From assembly GCA_016721425.1 (NCBI GenBank), contig JADKID010000014.1:1-16211 (forward strand): DNA of 16,211 bases, in the 5' to 3' direction. Positions 7,296-15,199 of this stretch are shown here, one piece after another. How positions within the stretch are numbered: position 1 is the first letter of the stretch; each line of letters starts with the position of its first letter. The position numbers and the translations under genes were made by a program. The notes under the pieces were generated by a model, which had not been told where the DNA came from, made no database searches, and saw only the letters and a program-made list of their open reading frames with translations. The stretch is from Bryobacterales bacterium. Lineage in GTDB: Bacteria; Acidobacteriota; Terriglobia; Bryobacterales; Bryobacteraceae.

Positions 7296-8408
7296 CTACC
7301 TGACTGGAATCACCAATTCCTTCGGCAGCGCCTTTTCATCCAGCATCACCCGCACCGCCAAATCACCAGCCTCCAGCTCCGGCAGCACAATCCGCAGCCG
7401 CTGGATTCCCGCACTCCACTCCTCCAACGCCTCCACCACACACGGCAGATCGGCCACGAACACCTGGATCCGTGCCAGTTCTGCGTCCGCCGGCACAGCT
7501 GTCAGCGCCACCACCACGGTCTCGCCGCTCTTGGCGGGACTCCCCAGCCACGGATCTTCCAACTCGCCCGGCTGCGTCACCAGGCTGCCGTCCAGATGCC
7601 GTGCCAGCACAATCCCGTTGCGCGGCATTAGCGCGGCCGCGCTATCCACCTGCGTGACCTCCACGGCAGGCGTCTCGCCCCGAGGCGTACTCACCACCAC
7701 CCCCACCGTGCCGCGCGTGTCGTCGGCCGGGGCAAGCACCACGATGCGCTTGGACGTCGCCGAAATCAGTTGCGCCTCCAGGCCGTTGATCCGCACCGCC
7801 GGCGTCTCGCCGTCCGCCTTCAAATTCTCGCCGTAAAGGGCCACCAGCGCGCCCGCGGAGATCTCCGCGGCGCCAGTAGCCAGGCTGACAACGGGGCTCT
7901 CTGGGCGCAGCGTGGGGCCTTGCGTGGTCGCTGTCAGCATGTAGGCCGCCGTGTACGCACTCCCGCTGCGCGTCCCGCTGGCGGCAAGGCCGGCCACGTA
8001 AACCTCCAGCGGCCCGCTGGCATCGGCCGGCGGCATCCACTGAATGGTGTAACTGGTGGCCGAAGCTGTCTGGCTCATGTAGACCCGCCCGTTGTTCGAG
8101 TCGACTTTCACTCCGTTGGCCGAGCTCAGCGTCCCCGCAGTCACTGCCAGTTGATAGCCGTAGCGGCGAGAGCTGTTGGGGTCACTGATGCGAAGTGTCC
8201 ACGTTTGCGTGGCGCCGGCCTCATATGTCAAACCGCTCGGCAACTCCAACGCAACGCTGCCGTTGGCCGGATTCAATGTGACGCTGTGGCAACCGGCGCA
8301 CGGCGTACCCGTGCCGGGTTCGCCAGCATTGCCGGCAGGGATGCGCGATCCACTCGGATACGCGAACGCGGCGGTAGTCAGGACCGCCAGAACCAGAACA
8401 AAACGCAT
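7296..8408 (-). CDS. Secreted protein with CxxCH motif, Reeler-like domain and IPT-like C-terminal domain
   Basis: Intact 370-residue exported protein. Residues 1-16 form a signal peptide (MRFVLVLAVLTTAAFA). Directly after it lies GEPGTGTPCAGCHS with C37, C40 and H41, a CxxCH motif that could bind heme c or a metal. Residues about 50-165 (SVALELPSGLTYEAGATQTW onward) resemble the choice-of-anchor V / Reeler-like beta domain, which typically follows such a GxxC..CH segment. Residues about 175-370 (EISAGALVALYGENLKADG, PAVRINGLEAQLIS, then ETVVVALTAVP) resemble the C-terminal IPT-like domain repeatedly found in Solibacter proteins (TIGR03437 type). The start ATG has AGAGGTG four nt upstream (8413-8419 on the plus strand). 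It is divergent from the GH127 gene, with 63 nt between starts. Role unknown; extracellular binding or redox function are guesses. Confidence 0.75.
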   Translation of the reverse strand: MRFVLVLAVLTTAAFAYPSGSRIPAGNAGEPGTGTPCAGCHSVTLNPANGSVALELPSGLTYEAGATQTWTLRISDPNSSRRYGYQLAVTAGTLSSANGVKVDSNNGRVYMSQTASATSYTIQWMPPADASGPLEVYVAGLAASGTRSGSAYTAAYMLTATTQGPTLRPESPVVSLATGAAEISAGALVALYGENLKADGETPAVRINGLEAQLISATSKRIVVLAPADDTRGTVGVVVSTPRGETPAVEVTQVDSAAALMPRNGIVLARHLDGSLVTQPGELEDPWLGSPAKSGETVVVALTAVPADAELARIQVFVADLPCVVEALEEWSAGIQRLRIVLPELEAGDLAVRVMLDEKALPKELVIPVR

Positions 8409-8434
8409 TTAGCACCTCTTTTTCGATATCTGGT

Positions 8435-8446
8435 GGAACGCGTTCC
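8435..8446. promoter_or_regulatory. Perfect 12-bp palindrome in a divergent promoter region
   Basis: GGAACGCGTTCC is a perfect dyad in the 63-nt gap between the divergently transcribed CxxCH protein and GH127 genes, 25 nt before the GH127 GTG. Its place between two start codons suggests an operator that could control one or both genes. No regulator gene is in the window, and the factor is unknown. Confidence 0.35.
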
Positions 8447-8471
8447 GCCGCGACCGCGTTACAGTGAACTT

Positions 8472-10826
8472 GTGAAACGCCTGCTCCTCCTCATCGGCAT
8501 TGCCAGCCTCGCCTTCGCCCAAAATGTTACGGTCCAGCCGGGCCTGCCGGCCGTTACGGGCAATCGCCACTACCAGGGCAACCGCACTCCTCTGCGTCCC
8601 ACGCCGCTCATGAAGCTGCCCATCGGCGCCGTCCGCCCTGGCGGTTGGCTGCGCGAGCAGATGCGCCTGATGGGCGACGGATTCAGCGGGCGTCTGCCCG
8701 AGCTCAGCACGTTCTGCAAGTTCGATGGCAACGCCTGGACCGATCCCACCGGCCACGGGCGCTTTGGCTGGGAGGAACTGCCGTACTGGCTGAAGGGCTT
8801 CATTGACCTCGGCTATGTCATGCAGGATCAGCGCATCATCGACGAATCCAGGCGCTGGGTGGAGGCCGTCCTGGCCACGCAACAGGCCGATGGCTACTTC
8901 GGCGCGCGCACCAATCTGGTGGGGCAGAACACGCTCGACAATCTTGAGACGCTCGATATCTGGCCCAACATGGTGATGCTCTATCCGCTGCGCACCTACT
9001 ATGAAGCCACCGGCGACAGGCGCATCCTCCCCTTCATGCTGCGCTACTTCCGCTGGTTCCAATCGTTGCCGCTGGAGGCAATTCTCCAGCAGAGCTGGCA
9101 GAAACACCGCGGCGGCGACAATCTGGATCACCTCTACTGGCTCTACAACCAGACCGGCGAGGCGTGGCTGCTGGATGCGGCGCGCGTCAATCATGAGCGC
9201 ACCTCGGATTGGGTGGGCGGAGTGCCCACATGGCACGGCGTCAACGTCTCTGAGTGTTTCCGAGAGCCCGCGCAGTACTACCAGCAGACCAACGACGAGC
9301 GCTATCTGAAGGCCACCGAGCGCAACTACGATCTCATATTTGGCCTCTACGGTCAGGTGACCGGCGGCGGCTTTGCCTCCGATGAGAATGCACGCCCCGG
9401 TTATCGCGGCCCGCGCCAGGGCACCGAAACCTGCACCTGGGTGGAGTTTATGTTCAGCGACGAGATGCTCACAGCCATCACCGGCGACGCCAAGTGGGCA
9501 GACCGCGCCGAGCGCATCGCCGTCAACTCGCTGCCCGCCTCCATGACGCCGGACCTGAAAGGCCTCCACTACCTCACCGCGCCCAATCAGGTGCAGCTCG
9601 ATCGTGGCAACAAAGCGCCCCTCATCGAGAACAGCGGCGAGATGTTCAGCTACGATCCCTACGGCTACCGCTGCTGCCAGCACAACACCGCGATGGGCTG
9701 GCCCTACTACGCACAACGGCTATGGATGGCCAGCGGCGGCGACGGGCTGGCCGCTGTCTTCTATGCGCCCAATACCGTGACGGCCAAGGTGGCCGGCGGC
9801 GCGCCGGTGACCATCGAAGAGACCACCGATTATCCCTTCGGCGAAACGGTGACCTTTGTCGTGAAGACCACCGGCTCCGCGCGGTTCCCGCTCAGCCTGC
9901 GCGTACCCGAATGGTGCCCTCAGGCGCAACTGGCGCTCAACGGAAAACCGCTGCCCGCGACGCGCGCCCAGCAAGGCTGGCTGACCGTCGAGCGCGTCTG
10001 GAATAGCGGCGATCAGCTTGTGCTGACGCTGCCGATGCAGATCGGCGTGCGACGCTGGGACACGATGCTCAACGCTGCATCGGTCTCCTACGGGCCGCTC
10101 GAGTTCTCGCTGCGCATCGGCGAGAATTGGAAGCCCTACGGCGACAATCCAAAGTGGCAGAAATACGAGGTCTTCCCCACCACCCCCTGGAACTACGCGC
10201 TCGCGCTGGATGAAAAGATGGAGTTGACTCGCAAGCCGGGCGCGCTGGCCGCCCAGCCCTTTACCCCAGACGCCGCTCCGCTCATGATCAAGGCCCGCGC
10301 GCGCAAAGTGCCGGAGTGGCGCCTGGAGCCGAATGGCATGGTGGGCGAGATTCAGATGAGCCCTGTGCCCACCACGCAACCGTTGGAAGAGGTGACGCTG
10401 ATCCCCATGGGCGCCGCGCGGCTGCGCATCTCCATGTTCCCCGTCGTCGGCGCAGGCCCAGCCTGGGACGCCAATCCGCCCATGGTGCACTCCTCGGCCG
10501 CAACGCACAAGAACCCGGCGGCGTCCAAAGGGTATGCCTGGGATGGCAGAAAGGGCGCCGCCGAATGGATCGAGCAGCGCTATCAGCGGCCGCGCCGGCT
10601 GTCATGGAGCCAGGCGGACTGGGCTGCCAACTCCGCGCCGGCGTCGTCGAAGCTGCTGTGGTGGGACGCCGCTTCCAAATCCTGGAAGGAACTCAAGACC
10701 CGCGGCGGCGGCGCGAAGATCGAGTTCGAACCCGTCGAAACCACGGCTCTCCGGATGCAGGTGCAAATGGCGCCGCGCCAGGGCTTGCGCCTGGCAGAGT
10801 GGAGAGTGGGCGGCCCGAAAGAGTAA
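8472..10826 (+). CDS. Secreted glycoside hydrolase family 127-type beta-L-arabinofuranosidase
   Basis: Intact 784-residue exported enzyme of the GH127/DUF1680 group, which removes beta-L-arabinofuranosyl units from plant glycans. Residues 1-16 are a signal peptide (MKRLLLLIGIASLAFA). The (alpha/alpha)6 catalytic barrel spans about 45-440 (KLPIGAVRPGGWLREQM, then WEELPYWLKGFIDLGYV, and HYLTAPNQVQLDRGNK). The zinc and nucleophile set of the family is present: E319-T-C321 in GTETCTW and C401-C402 in GYRCCQHN, spaced like E338/C340/C417/C418 of Bifidobacterium HypBA1. A beta-sandwich follows (about 440-580), then about 200 extra residues (LEEVTLIPMGAARLRISMFP and onward) that make it longer than HypBA1. 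The start is GTG 8472; the frame stays open further upstream but antisense to the neighbour, and only 8472 gives a signal peptide. The sugar isomerase follows 23 nt later. Exact substrate is uncertain within GH127 and related families. Confidence 0.85.
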   Translation: MKRLLLLIGIASLAFAQNVTVQPGLPAVTGNRHYQGNRTPLRPTPLMKLPIGAVRPGGWLREQMRLMGDGFSGRLPELSTFCKFDGNAWTDPTGHGRFGWEELPYWLKGFIDLGYVMQDQRIIDESRRWVEAVLATQQADGYFGARTNLVGQNTLDNLETLDIWPNMVMLYPLRTYYEATGDRRILPFMLRYFRWFQSLPLEAILQQSWQKHRGGDNLDHLYWLYNQTGEAWLLDAARVNHERTSDWVGGVPTWHGVNVSECFREPAQYYQQTNDERYLKATERNYDLIFGLYGQVTGGGFASDENARPGYRGPRQGTETCTWVEFMFSDEMLTAITGDAKWADRAERIAVNSLPASMTPDLKGLHYLTAPNQVQLDRGNKAPLIENSGEMFSYDPYGYRCCQHNTAMGWPYYAQRLWMASGGDGLAAVFYAPNTVTAKVAGGAPVTIEETTDYPFGETVTFVVKTTGSARFPLSLRVPEWCPQAQLALNGKPLPATRAQQGWLTVERVWNSGDQLVLTLPMQIGVRRWDTMLNAASVSYGPLEFSLRIGENWKPYGDNPKWQKYEVFPTTPWNYALALDEKMELTRKPGALAAQPFTPDAAPLMIKARARKVPEWRLEPNGMVGEIQMSPVPTTQPLEEVTLIPMGAARLRISMFPVVGAGPAWDANPPMVHSSAATHKNPAASKGYAWDGRKGAAEWIEQRYQRPRRLSWSQADWAANSAPASSKLLWWDAASKSWKELKTRGGGAKIEFEPVETTALRMQVQMAPRQGLRLAEWRVGGPKE

Positions 10827-10849
10827 TCTGGTTCTGGAGACCTGAATTC

Positions 10850-11779
10850 ATGATCAAGCTTGGTTTTGTCAGCGCCATTTTACCGGAGCTCACGCTGGAG
10901 CAGTTGGTGGACTTCACGTCCGAGAGCGGGTTCGATTGCATCGAGCTCATGTGCTGGCCGCAGGGCAAGGCCGAGCGGCGCTACGCCGGTGTGACGCATG
11001 TCGACGTGGCGGCGCTGAAGAAATCCGATGCCACGCGCATCATCGAGCTCACCGCCGAGGCGGGCGTCACCATCAGCGGTCTCGGCTACTATCCGAATCC
11101 GCTGGCTGCCGATCCGGCCGAGGCCAAGGTCTATGTGGAGCACCTGAAGAAGGTGATCAAGGCCGCCGCTTTGCTCGGCGTGCCGGTAGTGAATACGTTC
11201 ATCGGGCGCGATCCGGCCAAGAGCGTGGACGACAACTGGCCGCGCTTCCTCAAGACATGGAAGCCGCTGGTCGCCCTCGCCGAAGCGAGCGGCGTGAAGA
11301 TCGCCATCGAGAACTGCCCCATGTCGTTCTCTAAGGACGAGTGGCCCGGCGGCAAGAATCTGGCCATCTCCCCGGCCATCTGGCGGCGCATGTTCAACGA
11401 CATTCCCTCCGATAGTTTTGGGCTGAACTTCGACCCGTCTCACTTTGTGTGGCAGGGCATGGATTATGTCAAAGTGCTGCGTGAGTTCCAATCCAAGCTG
11501 TTCCACGTCCATGCCAAGGACGCGCGACTGGATCGTGACCGCCTCAATGATGTGGGGCTGCTGGCGTATCCGCTGCAATATCATACGCCCAAGCTTCCGG
11601 GCCTCGGCGACGTCAACTGGAGCGCATTCTGTTCCGTTCTGACTGAGGTATATGATGGTCCGGTGTGTATTGAGGTGGAAGACCGGGCTTACGAGGGCAG
11701 CATCCAGAACCGCATGGCCGGGCTCTGGCAGAGCGGCGCATTCCTGGCTCAGTATCTGCCGCAGCAGGCCGAGGTGTAG
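10850..11779 (+). CDS. Sugar phosphate isomerase/epimerase (xylose isomerase-like TIM barrel)
   Basis: Intact 309-residue cytoplasmic TIM-barrel protein of the AP-endonuclease-2-like sugar isomerase/epimerase superfamily. It begins MIKLGFVSAILPELTLEQLV, and the expected metal-binding positions at the strand ends are visible: E in KIAIENCPM (about residue 151), D and H in LNFDPSHFVW (about 194-197), H in LFHVHAKDAR and E in VCIEVEDRAY. Such enzymes interconvert ketoses or oxidised sugars using a divalent metal. The substrate cannot be read from sequence. A clear GGAGA lies 9 nt before ATG (10836-10840). It follows the arabinofuranosidase by 23 nt, so the two are almost certainly one transcript, suggesting that it processes a sugar released by that enzyme or an associated pathway. 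No frameshifts. Confidence 0.85.
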   Translation: MIKLGFVSAILPELTLEQLVDFTSESGFDCIELMCWPQGKAERRYAGVTHVDVAALKKSDATRIIELTAEAGVTISGLGYYPNPLAADPAEAKVYVEHLKKVIKAAALLGVPVVNTFIGRDPAKSVDDNWPRFLKTWKPLVALAEASGVKIAIENCPMSFSKDEWPGGKNLAISPAIWRRMFNDIPSDSFGLNFDPSHFVWQGMDYVKVLREFQSKLFHVHAKDARLDRDRLNDVGLLAYPLQYHTPKLPGLGDVNWSAFCSVLTEVYDGPVCIEVEDRAYEGSIQNRMAGLWQSGAFLAQYLPQQAEV

Positions 11780-11827
11780 TAACCTATTGAGTGAAGTTTG
11801 GATTGCAGAGTTGGAGGTCTCATTCTT

Positions 11828-12993
11828 ATGATGCGATTGTTGCGGAAAGCCGCTCTGTTCGCGGTAGCCAGCGTCGTCACCGCGGGTCTGGCGTTCGGGC
11901 AGATGGGCACATTCACAGGCAAAGTCGTCGGCGAAGACGGCAAAGGAATGCCCGGCGTTGAGATCAAAATCGAACGCAAGGACATTAAGGGCAACTGGAA
12001 GACCAAGTCCGGCAAGAAAGGCGATTGGACCTATGCCGGCATGCCTGTCCCCGGACAGTTCGTCATCACCTGCGAGCTCAACGGCCAGGTGATTGACCAG
12101 CTCTCCGGCGTTCGCAGCCAGATGGGCGATCCCGTCGAGCTCAAGGAATTCTGCGACGTCGGCAAGCAGAAGAAGCGTCAGGCTGCGCAGATGAAGGCCA
12201 TGGAAACCGGCCAGGTCACGCAGGAACTGGCGAAGGAAATGACCGCGGAGCAGAAGGCCGCCTACGAGAAGCAGTTGAAGGCGCGCTCCGCGGAAATGCA
12301 GAAGAACAAGGCGCTGAACGACGCCTACAACGCCGGCATGACCGCTTTCCAGGCCAAGGACTTCCCCACCGCCATCGAGAACTTCAAGAAGGCCGGTGAA
12401 CTCGATCCCAAGCAGAGCGCCGTTTGGATTCAGCTGGCGCAGAGCTACGACAACATGGCCAAGACCAAGACCGGCGCGGAGAAAGAGGCCGCGTTGGTTT
12501 CGGCCGGTGAGAACTACACCAAAGCGCTGGAAATGCTGCCCGCCGATGCCGGCCTGCACAACAACTACGGCCTGGTGCTGGCGCAGCAGAAGAAGTTCGC
12601 CGAAGCGCAGGCGGAGTTGGAAAAGGCGGCTGCGCTGGATCCCCCCGGCGGCGGCAAGTATATGTTCAACCTCGGCGCGGTGCTCACCAACATCGGCCAG
12701 ATCGATCCGGCCGTCAACGCCTTCAAGAAGGCCGTTGAGCTAGATCCTAAGTACGCCCCGGCCTGGTGGCAGTATTGCTCCGCGCTCAGCGGCAAGCTGA
12801 CCATGACGGCAGACGGCAAGCCGGTTCCTCCGGAAGGCATGAAGGAAGCCTGCGAGAAGTATCTGGAAGTGGATCCGCCGGACCCAACGTCGAAGGCGCC
12901 AAGGGCCTGCTGACGCTGATCAGCGGCAAGCTCGAAACCAGCTACGTCAACCCGGACGCCAAAAAGGCCCCGGCCAAGAAGACCAAGAAGTAG
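11828..12993 (+). CDS. Secreted carboxypeptidase-regulatory-like and TPR repeat protein (one frameshift)
   Basis: Exported protein of about 388 residues. Residues 1-24 are a signal peptide (VASVVTAGLAFG before QMGTF). Residues 27-110 form a carboxypeptidase regulatory-like beta domain (GKVVGEDGKGMPGVEIKIER, ending ELKEFCDV). A charged linker rich in Lys/Gln follows (112-160), then about four TPR repeats (162-325; NAGMTAFQAKDFPTAIENFK, NYGLVLAQQKKFAEAQAELE, NLGAVLTNIGQIDPAVNAFK). Such repeats mediate protein contacts. A one-base deletion at about 12876 (TCCGCCGG for an expected TCCGGCCGG) breaks the frame; the true end reads AGPNVEGAKGLLTLISGKLE and a Lys/Ala-rich tail KKAPAKKTKK with TAG 12991-12993. 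GGAGGT sits 9 nt before the first of two adjacent ATGs. It follows the isomerase by 48 nt. Function unknown; such proteins are frequent in Acidobacteriota. Confidence 0.82.
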
Positions 12994-13024
12994 GCCGCAC
13001 AACGGCTGATTCCGTTTGAGACGC

Positions 13025-13056
13025 GGGCGCCTCGGGGAACCGGGGCGCCCGTTTCG
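13025..13056 (+). terminator. Hairpin terminator after the TPR gene
   Basis: GGGCGCC (13025-13031) pairs with GGCGCCC (13044-13050) around a 12-nt loop, followed by GTTT. It begins 31 nt after the TPR stop. The U-tract is weak, so the hairpin may be only partly effective as an intrinsic terminator. Confidence 0.5.
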
Positions 13057-13073
13057 CGTATTGTGGGAGTGAG

Positions 13074-13364
13074 ATGGGAAGATTCATTGGACTGCTGCTG
13101 GCGTTCATTCTGGTGGTGCCGCTGATCCGCATGGTGCTGGGCATGCTCGCCCGCATGTTCACCAATTTTGCGGGCAAGCCAAGCTCGGCCGGCCCATCTG
13201 GCCCGGCGCGCGTGCCGGCCGGCGGAACGCTGCGCAAAGACCCCCGCATGTGGCACTTTTGTGAGCGAATCTGTCGCGAAAACGCTCTCCAGCGGGGTAA
13301 AACGCATCATTTTTGCAGCGATGCGTGCCTGAAGAAGTTCCTGGAAGCGCCGCGCCAGTCCTGA
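13074..13364 (+). CDS. Small membrane-anchored protein with YHS-like metal-binding tail
   Basis: A 96-residue protein with one N-terminal transmembrane helix (IGLLLAFILVVPLIRMVLGM, residues 5-24), a Ser/Gly/Pro linker, and a C-terminal GKTHHFCSDACLKKFL. The frame is open throughout, but residues about 57-74 read as nonsense (RMWHFCERICRENALQR). Shifting by one base there gives ACGTFVSESVAKTLSSG, so the true tail is DP.CGTFVSESVAKTLSSGG then KTHHFCSDACLKKF, the CG...FCS..C pattern of YHS/PP0621-type small proteins. The shifts fall at a C run (13240-13244, one extra) and a G run (13294-13297, one missing), so they compensate. ATG 13074 has only GGGAG at 13065-13069 upstream. Probably a metal-binding membrane protein; no specific role known. 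Confidence 0.7.
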   Translation: MGRFIGLLLAFILVVPLIRMVLGMLARMFTNFAGKPSSAGPSGPARVPAGGTLRKDPRMWHFCERICRENALQRGKTHHFCSDACLKKFLEAPRQS

Positions 13365-13368
13365 GCGG

Positions 13369-15197
13369 CTATTTACCCGGTCCGTCGCTTGGTGCCACCA
13401 GATACATCTCGCCCGGCCCGAGTTTGTCATACCAGGTGAACTTCAGAATCGCCGAAGTCACCACGCACACGCCCACCGACACCCACATCTCATCCCAGTG
13501 CTGGATGGCCAGATAGATGGGCGCCGTGACGAGGCTCGTCTGCCACCAGGCCGACGGCGATGTTGAACATATCGCGCGAAAACTCGCGGTTGGGCTGGAA
13601 CGCGGGGTCCACTGCGAGGCACTTGCGGTAGATAGGTCCCCATGCGCCCCACGGCCGGACGTTGCGGTAAAGGACATCAGCACGTCGTCGCCCCGGCTTG
13701 GTCGCAGACACGCGATGATCGACGCGGCAAAGCTGATCGCCAGGATCAGCAGAAATGCGAACACCGGGTGGATGTTGAGGGCGAGCTTGAGGATCGCCCG
13801 CCCGTGCCCGCCACCATGCCGGCAAAGCCGTAGCCGTTGAAGCGCCACCAATGCCACTTCAGCACGTTGGGTGCAACAAAGGCCGGCACCAGCGCGGAGA
13901 CGATCCACTCGGTGACGCCGTGCACGGATTTGGTGACCAGACCGAATAGAATGCCCATCACCACAACGCCGGCCGACGTAGCCCAGCCGAGGGCCACCAT
14001 GCGCTTGGCGGGCGCGTCCGGATTGATGTAGCGCTTGTAGATGTCATTCACCATGTAGGCCGCGCCGGAGTTCACCGTGGAAACAAAGGTGCTCATGAAC
14101 GACGCCAGCAGCGCTGCGATCAGTACGCCCTTGAATCCAACCGGCACGTGATCCCGCAGCACGCCCGGCAGGATCTTCTCGAAGTTCACTTTGGCGCCCA
14201 TCGCAGCCAGATCTTTGCTGTAGAACGCAATGCCCAGCACTGTGATGCCGGCAATCAGCAGGAAGCGCGGGGCCAGCGAGACAAAGGCCATCACCATGTT
14301 TTCGAGCGCCGCTTCACGCGGGCTTTTCGTGGAAAGAATGTGCTGGATGGCGTAGTTCGGCGTGGGGCCGGCCATGCTCACCAGCACGCCCTTCAGGAAC
14401 AGCATGCTGGTGAAAAACGCGAAGAGTGAATAGCCGTCGCCGCCCTCGCCGATGGGGTTGTAGATGCGGCTGTTGAGCTGCGGCATCAGGCTGCCCCAAT
14501 CCAGCGTCAGCTTGGCCCCAAAGAAGAGATTGTCCCAACCCACGGGAACGTTCGCCATGATCTGCGCCGGCGTGATGAGCTGGATGGCGATGACGACAAT
14601 GGCGATGGCTGCGACGACTTTCAACACAAACTGGATCAGGTCGTTCATCACCACGCTGTACATCCCGCCCACCACGCAGTAGATGCCGGTCACCAGCAGC
14701 ATGCCCGTGGCGTAATATTCGTCGCGAACATCCCACGGGAAAAATGGTTTGGTGAATTCGCCAATGCCGCGGAAGGCATAACTGAGAAAGCCCACCACGT
14801 GGACCATGGCGTAGACCACCACGCTGATATAGGCCAACTCCGCGCCCTGGCTGTGGCCGAAGCGCGTGCGCATCCACTCCGCGCCCGTCAGCACATTGGA
14901 GCGCCGCACCCACGTGCCCAAATACACTCGTTGCGGAAGATCACGCTGAAGAGAGGCCAAACCCACAGCAGCCACGTGGCCTTGACTCCGTAGATTGAGC
15001 ATCATCACGAACCACATGGTGCCCGTGATGTCCACGCCGCTGGAGCCGTGGGCCACGCCGATGATCCACCACGGGAGACTCTTGCCGGCTAGGAAGTAGG
15101 ATTCGGCGTTCTTCGACGCCTTGGTAGCGGACCACCAGCCGACGGCGGCCATCAGCAGCAGATAGATGGTGATGATGGTGAGATCGATGGGATGCAT
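13369..15197 (-). CDS. Sodium:solute symporter (SSS family) sugar transporter (frameshifted)
   Basis: Inner-membrane Na+-coupled transporter of the SSS family, about 609 residues. From ATG 15197 it reads MHPIDLTIITIYLLLMAAVG, then NAESYFLAGKSLPWWIIGVA and HGSSGVDITGTMW, the typical first helices and conserved GSSG segment. Further helices include VMNDLIQFVLKVVAAIAIVV and LIAALLASFMSTFVSTVNSG. Between about 14925 and 15000 a compensating pair of indels makes one stretch unreadable (it should read TWLLWVWPLFSVIFR). Further shifts occur near 13805, 13670 and 13560; the C-terminal parts read RAILKLALNIHPVFAFLLIL, WGPIYRKCLAVDPAFQPNRE and SVGVCVVTSAILKFTWYDKL before TAG 13369-13371. It starts 2 nt after the GH130 stop, so uptake of the phosphorylase substrate is likely. 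Substrate not determinable from sequence. Confidence 0.85.
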
Positions 15198-15199
15198 GG

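Noticed and set aside
7770..8471. In-frame upstream extension of the GH127 gene
   Set aside because: Antisense to the secreted CxxCH protein gene, Arg-rich without domains; the signal peptide begins at GTG 8472.
8409..9716. Long open frame of 435 codons on the minus strand opposite the GH127 gene
   Set aside because: Antisense shadow of a clearly coding gene in GC-rich DNA; low-complexity composition and no recognisable domain.
10880..12559. Open frame of 559 codons on the minus strand opposite the isomerase and TPR genes
   Set aside because: It runs across two real genes and the gap between them, is rich in Leu/His/Gly as typical of GC-rich antisense frames, and has no known motif.
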